Assembly: GCA_009792885.1 (NCBI GenBank)
Contig: WMCF01000026.1
Location: 3,147,882-3,211,881, forward strand
Origin: Eremophila alpestris peregrina
Taxonomy: Eukaryota > Chordata > Aves > Passeriformes > Alaudidae
Direction: 5' to 3'
DNA: 64,000 nt
In this document: positions 24,401-36,400 of the stretch, piece by piece
Position numbering within the stretch: the first letter of the stretch is position 1
How the letters are laid out: each line of letters starts with the position of its first letter
Translations under genes and position numbers: made by a program
Notes under the pieces: model-generated
What the model was told of the DNA's origin: nothing
What the model saw: only the letters and a program-made list of their open reading frames with translations
Database searches by the model: none

Positions 24401-27400
24401 TTTCATGTTTTTTCAAGTCTCTAAAAATGTAGTGGCAAGCACTGCCTTGAGAGGCAAGTTTGGAAGCACACCTGTTACACATTCTGGAGGAAACCAAGGG
24501 TATCAAAGAGTAAAATTAGAAATTGGCATGAATCTGTACACCTTCATCCTCTTAATAGTCCAGGGATTTAGACCTGCACCCAAGCTTTGAGGCAAAAGGC
24601 CACTGCTAAGCAATATACTCGGGCAGAAAATGGAAAAGCACTTTATCACAGTGGTCTCAGCATGACCTCAATCTGGCAGACATTCAGCTGTGTCAGCCAA
24701 AAATGGCATTTAGATAGTTCTTCATGTTAACCTGACAAAGGGCAAAGTGAGGGGGGATGAAAGGAAGAAAAGAGGCAAAAATGCAGAGGTATTGGATGGC
24801 CCATGGATTGGGATGCATAGAAGGAACAATATGATAAAAATGTTAAGCTCTGCCAAAGACACCTTCATACTAATTTATATATTATCTGATTTTTCCATTA
24901 TTGAATGCATAGAAATGGATTTCAGCTCTATGGTCTTTGAAAACTCTTCAGTTTCAGCAGTCCAAAGAAACATTTCAGTTGGTATTTAAGCACAAAGGGA
25001 TCCCATTTTCAGTAGTAAGGAATATTCACAATTATCAGACAAGTCATACAAAGGTATCAAGTAAAACACTTCTATAAAAATCAGGCCACATTTACTAAGA
25101 TTTCTAAATATAGCCTATGGAGCCTTACTGTGAAGAGAAATTCAAATTTCAGAACAGACATCTAAATACATCAACCTCTCAAAATACTGTCCAGCAGTTG
25201 AGCTGCTTTTTGATGTATGGCAGGCTCTCTTGAAACACAAAGACACTGCCAGAACCAAGAATCAACAATAAATGATATTTTTCCCAGAAATAAATGCACA
25301 GTTGAAAATTTAAGAGAGACTACAAAATGTTCAGTTTTGCTTTAAAAACTAGCAAAAAAAAAACAGAACAAAAGAAAAAAGAAAATCAAACCAGACAAAA
25401 GAAATGAAGAACAATATGAGAAAACTTTAGCAAATGAATTAAAATACTTCATGGTAAATGAAACTTAACTTACCACCAAGCCCCTTTGTACTGCTTGATG
25501 CTGCTGCTGTGTGAGCAGGGATAGGAGCTGGCTTTGTCTCCTCTGCTGGTACAGATGTTATGCTACTGGTTTCAGCTTCAATCGAAACGTCCTTCCCACC
25601 CCTCCGCTTTATGGTACCTGTATCACCCTCAGAGTCCTCTCCCCAGTATCCTGTGGATGATGCCCAGCTTGCTCTGGACTGTGCTTGATCCAGGCCCTCC
25701 CTGCCCTGACTTTGCCTGCCATACTTGGTGCCGTGGTCAGGGAACATCAGCTGGTCCATGTGGCTGCCTGAGGCCCAGAGTCCTGCCCCGTCGCCTGCAG
25801 TATCAAAATGAGCATGTCCAAAAGGCAGAGTCTCCCAGCTCCTCTGGTGCTGGATTGTCTGGATGTTATCATGAGAGCCACTCGAACAGGAAGTCCAGCT
25901 ACCACGGCCGCTGTCAGCTGCGTCGAGCGAAGCTCTGTCCCCCTGGTCCTGTGACAGCTCTTCTGTACTAGGAGAAGAAAGTACAGTTGCTCCAGCATAC
26001 AGGCCTCTGGTCTCTGACAGCGGTGCATATGAGCTGGATGCACATTGATGAGGGGGACAAAAAATCCAGTGTTGGAATTGGAAACCATGAACGAGACGCA
26101 CAAAGAAACTCCCAAAGAAAAACAAAACACACTGTGGGTTGGACTAGGTAACCTTTACGACATTTTTAAGGACCCTTTCCATAAAGGACACAAATCATTC
26201 TATGATTCTATGGTTGAAGATTTGGATGCACTTCAAAGTATTTATTATTGCATGAATGGCTAATTAAATTTTGAGAATATAACTCTTTTCTCAATAAAAC
26301 AAAAACAAACACAAACAAACAAAATCGGATAGATAATTTGCTGAAGCCTTACACTTCAGCAGTGCAATTTCAAAAGGTAAAAACTTGGCAACAGCCTTTT
26401 AAGACAGGCAAACCACACAGACACACATACAGGGAAACAGACAGGGTTATTCTACTGCTTTTCCAGCCATGCTGAGCAAATTGTTCAAAAGCTAGAAACA
26501 GAATTTAGCAGGAGCTGGCTGATATTCAGGTTTAGATTTCAGATTTTTTTCTCCTGCTTAGGAAACTGTGAAAGCTAACTTTTCAACATTTCCTGCAAAT
26601 GGAAATGTATTTTAACCTTATTTTTGGAAACAGATGCTGCCTTGGAGAGGAAGTACATTTTCTGTAGCCTTTCAATGATTAAATGAGCTTGACATGATCC
26701 CTTACACAGCAGCAGGGAAAACTGACAAAGTGTAGCTTTTGCTTAGCAGATATCCAGGCTCCTGAGACTTGTTCTTCCAGGGCACTTTCCTATGCAGACT
26801 GGAACCCTCTTCCAAATTTTTAGACACCTGACTAAAGAGTTTGCATAGCCTGAGATTCCCAAAACTGAAGTACAGCAGTTTTGGAACAGGTCTGCCATTC
26901 ACAGACTCTGCAGGGTTAAAACCCCAGAAACCATTCAGAGGACTGAAGCATCCAAATAACAGCTCAAAAAAAAAAAAAAAAAAAAGTGGAGACTAAACAG
27001 GAGCCAGAGCTCCAATTATCTTCACACCAAGGCTCACTGCTAGAGATTTAGAGAACTCCTCACAGCACTAGCTTCCCCACCATTACAGAAGTTAATTACC
27101 TAGAAAATTACTAGACAACCAGCAGTGTAATGTGAATTTTAGTTTCCAATTATTGTTGACTAGAAGAGATATTTGGAGTAAAATATTTTGGAGTTAGACA
27201 AATATGCACTTTTCCATGAAGCAGACTGGAAAATTGCTAGCTATTTCTGTTCACAGTTTGATCACTGAATAATTGTATGAATAACTCATCTAATTCAGTT
27301 AATTTCCCATGGAGAAAACAGGCTAGGGTACTAGTCTGCCACAAAGTGGATAATCTATGGCACCACTGAAATGCTCAGATGGTAACATCTACCGAGGTGA

Positions 27401-30400
27401 AGTCTTACTGCTGTAGACCTCATCACTCACTCAGGTGTGCAAAACCTTTTCTTGGCAGGAATGGAGCATTATCACAAAATGAAGCACTGAAGCAGTAGTT
27501 TTTTAAGAGCAGAGGAGAAAAAATATTTGAGAAATACAGGGAAAGTTACATGGACAAATATACATGCCACATACCCACTATATGAAAGTATAATATAAGT
27601 AAGCACAAATAAAATTCTTACCCTAAGCTGTATTGATCTGGTTCAATCATGATTCTTCTGTCAATCCTTCCCACACCGAGATTTGTCTCCACGATGCTGA
27701 CAGAATGCCTCTGTCTCCTCTCATCATGCAGGGAGACTGGCATAGAGTCAAAGGAAGAATTGCTGACAATACTAGATCTAGAAGAAATTTCACTGTGACC
27801 AGAATCAGAGAAGTTATCCACGGTGCTGCTGGGAGCCAAAGTGTAGCCTGCAAGGGAAACATCACGTTAATCAGACTCTCCAAGATACCTGCTCAGTTCT
27901 TGTCAGGCCACTGGCAATACTGCAGTAAAAGTGGCACTAAAACAAAGATACATTACATTTACACAGCACTGCAAAAGATAAAGATACACAGCAAAACTGT
28001 GTGAAGATTGTAGCAACATGTACTACTTATTTACAAACCAACTGCTCCTCCTTCCCTCTTCTCTGCACTCCTCTCCTAAATTCTTTTCGAATTCATCATC
28101 ATACTTGTATCCTCACATTATGAAATTATACTTCTCAAATTCTGCCTGTGCATAAACACTGTTTCCAAGACTGGAAGGAAAGAGATGCTCTGGCTGAGAT
28201 TACTGCTTTAAGTAATCCCAGAGACTGTCTCATAGAGTCTTTTTATTCTGCAAAGCTACACTTCAGAGATGAACAGATACATGAAGCCCAGATGTCTGGG
28301 CTGGCTGCTTATTCCATTTCTCAGCTGAGAGATGGGTAGGTTTTCAAGTTTTCTTTGTGATACTTGGCTCACTAATTAATCCCAAATTCTGTATTACTGG
28401 TGAAATTTGGTGAAATTTGGAGGTAGGTAGCAATGACACAGCCCAACTGAGATAAAATCTGCAAACTATGTCATAGAAGCAAATTCAGCTTTTCTTTCAG
28501 TATTAAACAAATTCTGCTAAATGTTCTTGCCAACTAAGTTAAAGATCATTAAACACACACATCCACAAGTCACAGCAGTTTGCATTTTTAGCTTTCACTC
28601 TACTCATAAGTGTCAAAATTACTTCAACTGATCTACCCCAATTCACTTGCTGAGAACTAATGCTGGGAATTAATGCTCTCATTTTTATCTGAAAGAACAT
28701 ATCATTAACTTCATGCAACCATCAAACGAAGAATTTTTTTTAAAATCATATTTATGATTTGCTTTTTGCAAAAATAAAGTGCTGTTCATACTGTGAGTAA
28801 AGTACAAAATTCCAATTCTTTTTTCAAGAAATGCATAGGCCTGACCATTTATTTATATAACTTCACTCTTTGCTAATGTAGTATTTGGGAGAAATAATGA
28901 TGGCAGCTTACAAGGACTCAAGATGATGTATCTTCTACATATTATCCTCCTCCATCTGACTTAGTAAACAACACTTCAACAGAAGGCACTCCAGCCCCAA
29001 TGTATATTTTACCATAATGCTCTATTATGTAACTGTTAAACTGAACTTTTATGCTATTCTGAAAAGAGAATAACTTAGAAGTCAGATGCAATACATCTGG
29101 GCTATCATACTTCCAAAGTGTCTTTTTTTTGTTTGTTTAAACTATAGGACAATGCCTCCATACTCTGTTTTGTCAATTCACAGCCAGAATTACCATGAAA
29201 ACAAACAAACAAACAGGTTTTTTAAAAAATCCCTTTGAAGTTCTAAATTCACTTTAAAAAATAACTCTGTGAACTTACTTAAAAATATTTTGGTCAAGAG
29301 AGCTCCAATATATAACAATATTCCTCAAAATTCATGCACATGGTTTAAATAATCAGGCTGCTATTAAAATATTATCTAGTATAAAATATAAATGACAATA
29401 TTAAACATTCTGACTTGAATTCCAAATACCTTAAGCCCTTCTGTCATATCCCATTCAGATGCATGACACAGCAAATAATTCCTCTGATGGACCAATGTGG
29501 TCAATGCTGTACAAAGATTTTAAGTTTCAACCTGCACATCCTTCCACTGAAGGCAGGGAACACTGATCATAGGAGTATTTTTTGTCAGAAGCAGCTGCAG
29601 TCAGAGTGACCTACTGTATCACATACTGTATCATACCAGGCTATCTTTTCTGGCTTTTGATCAGCAGAGGGCTTTCAAGTACCCTTGAAATCAGGTTCAC
29701 AGGTGCCTATCATGTATCCCACTCTGCACTACATCTTCTGCCCTCTTGCCGACTGTATGTGACAAAATGGGAGCAGCAGTATTGAGTGTCCAAATGCTCT
29801 CTCAGAAGCTTCCAAGGGTAAGAAATATTGAACATCTACTACCTTTCCTTGGAGAGCTCTGTGGTGAAGTAGGAGGAGAAGACAGCTGAGAAGATGCACT
29901 TGAGACAGTGTCTTCAGATTGTTTCTTGTGACGATCCAAACTTCCTTCTTCTGATAATGAAAGGATTTTCTTTAAAGCTTGTGGGGAGTTAATGCCTTTA
30001 GGAAAGAATTAAAGTAGGCAGATGTAAAGTCCAGTATAAATACATCCTTATATTTCACAATGCATTTATACAGCAGATACCCCACAGGAAGAAAAAGCTA
30101 CTTTTTTTTCCTGTATATTTCTGAGTTCCTGACATCAGCTTAAATGCAGCAAAATGTTAAAACTTATTCCTGTTTAAAATGCAGTGCTTTATTTCTGCAT
30201 ATTAGTGCAGATGGTCTTTCATTCTGGCCACTTAAGATAAATACTCTGCCACAGAAAACATGAAGATTTGATGTTGCAGAATACTGCCTATACAATATAT
30301 AATTGAGGATATGCATAGGAATGGTTACTGAGAAACTAGACTAAAATTAGCTTAAATACAGACATACACCCATCTCACTGGTTAGTGAAGATTTATATAG

Positions 30401-33400
30401 TAAGAATTCAGACTGCTCTCCTGTTTCTTTTCTATTCAGAGTAGCCTAGAAGGTCAAAGGAAGCTGGGAAGAAAATTAATAAGGATTAGGCTTTTGAAAC
30501 AAGGCCATCCTGCAGCTGCCTTGCTCTCTTTCATTTTTGAGAACTATCTCTGTACCAGCTTATTTTGGGAAACTACAGAGTAAAAACATCCTGAAGATGA
30601 TGTATGATGTAAAGATCTAGGGCATCAGGAATTGCTTTTCCCAGATCACATTTATCTATCTTTCCCTTCCCGTCCCCTCAAAAATCCACCCAGGGACAAG
30701 CTTATAAGTGAATACAGAGTTTCTCTGACAGTTTTGCCAATGTTTGTGGTAGAGGTTATTTCCAAGCATTCGTGAACTTTTATCTTTGATCTGTTGGATC
30801 ACAATCCTGCTATCAATAATTCACAGCTGCCTGATCAGCATAACCTTGTCAGTTTTCAGAAACTTTGCCACTACGAGCAAAAAACTGCAGTCTATGGAGC
30901 TTCAAAGTCCTTTTAAGATTAAAATTTAATGGTAAAATCAACAAGATTCTAGATGAATATTGAATTGTTTCTTGCTCATTTTGCTGTTTCTAATGCTTTG
31001 CTGCAGCCTAAGCAGCACATGAGGAAAAAACCAATTAAGAATGAAATCAGAATTAAGCTCCTGTGCAATAACCATCATGAAAAAGAGTGGGCCAGTTATG
31101 CTACATGTATTTCCTAGGGATATTACCATACTTGTGATTTAAGGAGTTTGTTAATAGTGCATACATGATTTGTACACATGTTGGGACACAGATTTGGAAA
31201 TCAGGGTGGAAGAAGTTCCTATAGTCTAGTACCTTTCTGTAGAATATGGAGGCAGCAACAACTGCATAACAACAGTAAAAAAGCAGAAGGGAGTAAAAGC
31301 AAAAGGGGCAATTGTCAATGTGAACATTCAGACCCACATTTCTAACAGGACTGCCAGTCTGAGCAGGCCTGAGTTTCACTTTAAAATTTAACTTGTGAAG
31401 AGACACCAAATCTTCTGAGGCACCTAGAATTCCAGGTCCCTAATTCCTCTAGAAAAGTTAAGGAAAGATCCCAGGGCAAACAGTGAGAAACATTTATTCT
31501 TTCCAGCTGCTAGTAACAGGTAAATACTTACACTGATTAAATTGACAACATGCTAGATTTCTTTCTTTCCATTTCTAGAGAAGAGAACTACGCCTAGACG
31601 CTGCATGAACAGGTATAACCTGCAGATCATACTACCAGAAATGGGAGTCTGAACCTTATTTGATTAAAAAATGTCTTTCCAACACAGGCAAACAAGCTTC
31701 AGAAAATTAAACCAGATTCTTCCTTGTTGCACCTACCGAATGGCGGGAGGTCCTTGACTGGCACTTTCTTGCGGGAGGGATAAAGGGACACAGCTGGGAC
31801 CTGCAGTGCTTGGTTTGCTTTGTGCTGCTGCTGCTGCTGTGCTTTCTGCTGGATGCCTGCCCGGGGAGCCACTGGTGACGTCTCAGATTTCCCAGATCGC
31901 TTGTCTCCTGTGTTCTTGGGCACTTTGCAAGGAAGGGGACACAACACTGAATGACTACTAGCTAAGAACACAGTGGTGTTTTAGTCCGAGCAGTGCAAAG
32001 TCCTCTGATTAACAATGCTCAAATACTTGTACAATTAATGCAGCATGATATCTTTAGACAGAAAAGGTGAAGAGGGAAAGAGGGGGAGGTGTAACTCCAC
32101 TTAAAAGATGCACTTTAAAAGATTCATTATCAGTGAATGTTTTCTTTCCCAAAACAAAGCTCTGAAAAATGCCCTCTGTTACAAAAAACATGACCAGAAG
32201 GTATACAGAAGGCTATCATAAGGACTACAACTGTTTCAGAACAGACATACAATTACTAGTTTTTGCTACCCTGCAGGAAGGGAAGGGCACTAAATACAAC
32301 ATTTCCTAAAATCAAAATGAAATTGATATCCAGGATAAGGTCCCCCTCTGCTGCCCCAAGTACAGACCTCCAAGCATCTCTGAACCATCTCTGGACATAA
32401 GAAAGTCCCCTATTCCCCCAGAATAACCATACTGCTATTCACACTAATAACCTTCTATATCAGAAATATAGAAGAATTTTTGATTCCTCCATACCCTTTG
32501 TGGACACAGATCTAAAAAGCCATTGTACGCTTGCTTCATTGTGACATCATCTTAAAGCCTTATCACCCACATAAATACTATGTCTCTATCCTGTTAATCC
32601 ACAAGATTATTTCCATAGGATTCATAGATGTTTAGTACTTGAAAATGACTAGACAAATCATTTTCTACTTCATTGTCTAGTTACTGTTCCCAATTGATCC
32701 ACTGGGCTAGAAACAGTCATATTTAACAGTTTTCTTGAAATCCACAACAAATGACAATGCTCACATGTGTTTGTGGCTGGCTCACACTGCAGAGAGAGTG
32801 TCTGGAGGCTCTCTTCATCCATTTCCAGATCCAAGTTGGAGAGGTACTGCTTTACTTTCCGTGCCATCTGAGCATCTTCATAGAGCTTTTTAGCATTAAG
32901 AAAGGAGCTGCGACGGACCCGCTTTTTATGCCCCCCTGCTTGTGCAACATCCAGCACGGCTGCATTGGCACTGCCCTGGCTGAGAGACCTGGAGTGAAGG
33001 GGAGCAGGAGGGGGAACAAAGAGAGAGAGCAAAGGTATGACTTAGTCCAACATGGTATCACCCAATAAACATGAAACGTGCAAGAGATTGCATGAATGTC
33101 AGTCTATGGTCAAAGCTCACATGCCTCATTCCAGTAAGTCAAACAGCTATAACAGATAGAAAGATGAGGGCCAGGAAATTTCTTTTCTTGGTTACAGGTG
33201 CTATTTTAATGGCACAGATATTTTAACCTATTTTGCTCACACTAGGCAATAACACTTCACACATCTAGAAAAGCATTCAAGGTAGCTCTCTCACATAAGC
33301 CATCTACTGAGAGGACTGGAGCATTAGGAAAAGCTCATGCAGTAAGGCAGTGCTGACAGACAACTACACTTGAGGTTCAAATTCAAATACATCTAAAGGA

Positions 33401-36400
33401 GGCATTTTGAAAGTCCTCTGGGATTTAAATCAGACTGTATACGAAATGTACAGCTCAGTTTTACAGAATAGAATTTCTTCATAACTTGCAAGACTGAAGA
33501 AGATTTTGTTAAATAAAATGATCAGCTAGCTCATGATGAAATAAGTGTCATGCACATTTCAATGGATGTATAGCTATATGAAAGCTATGCACTGGTACTG
33601 AATTGTTAAGGTAAAAATGATGGCTAATTGTAATATGAAAGTAAGTTAGTCAAGCAGATACTGTAAGTTTCAAATTTTGAATTTGATTGTGATAATTGTT
33701 TACTAGGTATAAGGAAATTAACAGCTATTTTCAGCTGTGGCAACCTTGTCATTTTGCGATTTCTCTTTGACCTAAAATCTCTTCCTTCAGCAATTTAAAC
33801 TGAAAGTGGAAAAGAACACTCGACTACTATCTATGACCACTTAAAAATAATTTGCAAAGTTTGTATTTCCATCTCAAATCGAAAGAACTCCTACATTAAA
33901 ATGTATTGTCAGTAAAAAAAGGGTTAACAAAAAATGTCAAAGCACCCGAAAATTAAAGATAGCAAGTAGGAAAAAATGCAAATGGTAAAGGAAGAATGAA
34001 TGCCTGTGTGTGTTGTCTCCAACCACTTACCCCAAACTCCTCCATTTCTTCTTCCTGCAAGTGAGAGCCAGGAAGAATAAAGCATGGGTTTAAGAAGAGA
34101 CAGAGAAAGATCACAAGCTCAGAAAGAAAAAGACCAGACCTCAGGACAAGCAGTTCTGTAAGCCCACAAACATTAAAAAGAGCCTTGACTCGGGCATACA
34201 ATCAGATATTACAAACTCTTCTAGCTCAAATTAAGAAAAAAGAGTATGCAATAAGCTTGTCAAATATGAAGCCAAAGACCATTCACTCCATGTTTTCTAA
34301 TACAAGTAGCTGACACTGCTTCAGATACATTACCACTTCTACTAAATCAAAATTACAAGGCTGACACCCATTAATGTTTCAAATAGACTAATGTGTTTCC
34401 AAGACAGTTTCTCTCCCTCCCACTAGTAGAATCTCATTTTTATGAAGTAACTGTCAACTGTCTAGTAGTAAGAAACATTTCAGAATGTATCAGTAACCAC
34501 AAAAGGTAATGGTTTCTCCAGTTTTACATCACCACATCATGCTGGGTCAATTGCTAACATAAAAACTTCATACTGCTCCAATAGAAGGGGCAGATACAAG
34601 TCCCTCTTGCTGACACCTAGCCCTCTCCCAGCTGGGGAAAGCTCTGTGGTACAACACACTTACCTGGTTCTGAACATGAGGGCGGGATCCATGTTCACAG
34701 ATGCCATGCGGCCGACATGGCGGATCTCCTTCGCAATCATCCGCAGCTTCTCAAAATTCACCAGGCCCTCCACTTTAGAATCATTTCCTACATCAACAAC
34801 ATTCGTGATTAGGCAGGAAAGTTACTTTTCCTTAGCTAGTAAAAGAAGATAAACTTCTGCCTTTACCTTCATGAAGGAATGTAAGATCTTTTTTGATGAC
34901 AGGAAACAGGGGGATAATAGGGGGCTGTAGGTTTTGGCTGTTAAGGACATTACGATATTTTGCCATATTCCTGGATGGATCAAACAAGTCCTGCAGATCT
35001 TGAAACAGTTTTTCATACTTGCTTGGAAGCTTTTCCCAAGTAGTTCGGAGCCTTGCAACTGGTGCCAAATTCAGGCCACTTGAAACAAAAGAAGCGCAAA
35101 AAAGTTGAAGAACAAGAGAAAGAAACAAAAATATCCTAGAAAAGGGCATGTTAAATTTTGTATGGTAGAAAGATCATATAGCCAGAGCACAAAGGTGTCA
35201 ATAAAGTAACAGAAATTTAAAAACTTCTTTTTGCCAGCATGTATTACAGAATAAAGAAGAGCATTTTTATAAAAGCAATAAAAAGTGGATATATCTACAC
35301 GATGTACCCATAAACAGATAAAAGCTACACTTGGATGAGTAATTAAACCTTACAGAGAGTATGTATTTGTTCCTTTAGAAGAGTGTCTGAATTTGGTAAG
35401 AATATCATAATCTAAGTACTTCAGGATCACCACTTAAATCCAGATTAACAAACTGCCAGAAAAACCATCTTTCACCTACATGATAATGTCCAAGTGGTGA
35501 CAGCACACTGACCCACCTTCCTTCTGCAATAATCCATCTGACTTTGCTCTTCCTAGATGAAATTTCATAACACTCTCTATATCTGAGATTATTTTCAAGC
35601 TGTAGCTGGAACAAAACCCCTTTTTCCCCTGTAATGACACTGTCTTGGTGTTCATTTCTACCTGTGGGAAAGTCTGGTACCTAAAATCTTTCCTTTACTC
35701 AAGATTTTCCCAGCAGACAGGCTGCATTTATTTCTCATTGAGATTGGCTGAAATAGCTGAACAAAATCTCAATATTTTGATGTCTCAGAGATGCTGACTG
35801 ATCATTCAGATGCATCCTTGACTTTGGAACTTGCCCCATTTGCTGAACAGTATTCAAACCTACTCATCTTCAGGAAAAGTGTCACATTCAATCTTGACTG
35901 AATGTCAAGACAATGATGACAAGAGCTTGTGCCAAAGACAGTGATAACACTGTCAGTTTACTGCAACTTACTTGAGCTTTTTCATGAGAGACAGTATAGG
36001 GGAATTGTTCATTTTTGTTTGGGTTTTAAAAAAAATGTGTATATACATAAACGTTAAAGTTTTTTCTCTTCCTTCTCATTCCAAAACTAAAAAAGGTTTT
36101 CTGAGATTTTCAGTACATTTTAAAATTCTCATTAAAAGATCTTTATTTACAGACTATATTGTGTATACATGGACTTTCAGAGTTCCATGAAAGAAACTGC
36201 TGATACAAAGAAACCAAAGGCAACATTCAGGCAAGGTTGAATGAATTTAAGATACTGGGCAGTATGGATAAAAATGAGCTACTCTGGGGAAATTAACCCA
36301 TTCATTTGCAACAGTTGTGTGGTTTTCCTGAATATACCTGTTGTTTCTTGTGGTCTTTGTCTTTAAACAAGTGCACTAGTTTCTCCAGTGCCATGTTCAC

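Noticed and set aside
25534..25971. 145-residue open frame on the plus strand
   Set aside because: It lies entirely antisense to RAPGEF2 exon 20, whose minus-strand frame matches a known protein and has proper splice sites. The plus frame has no family resemblance.
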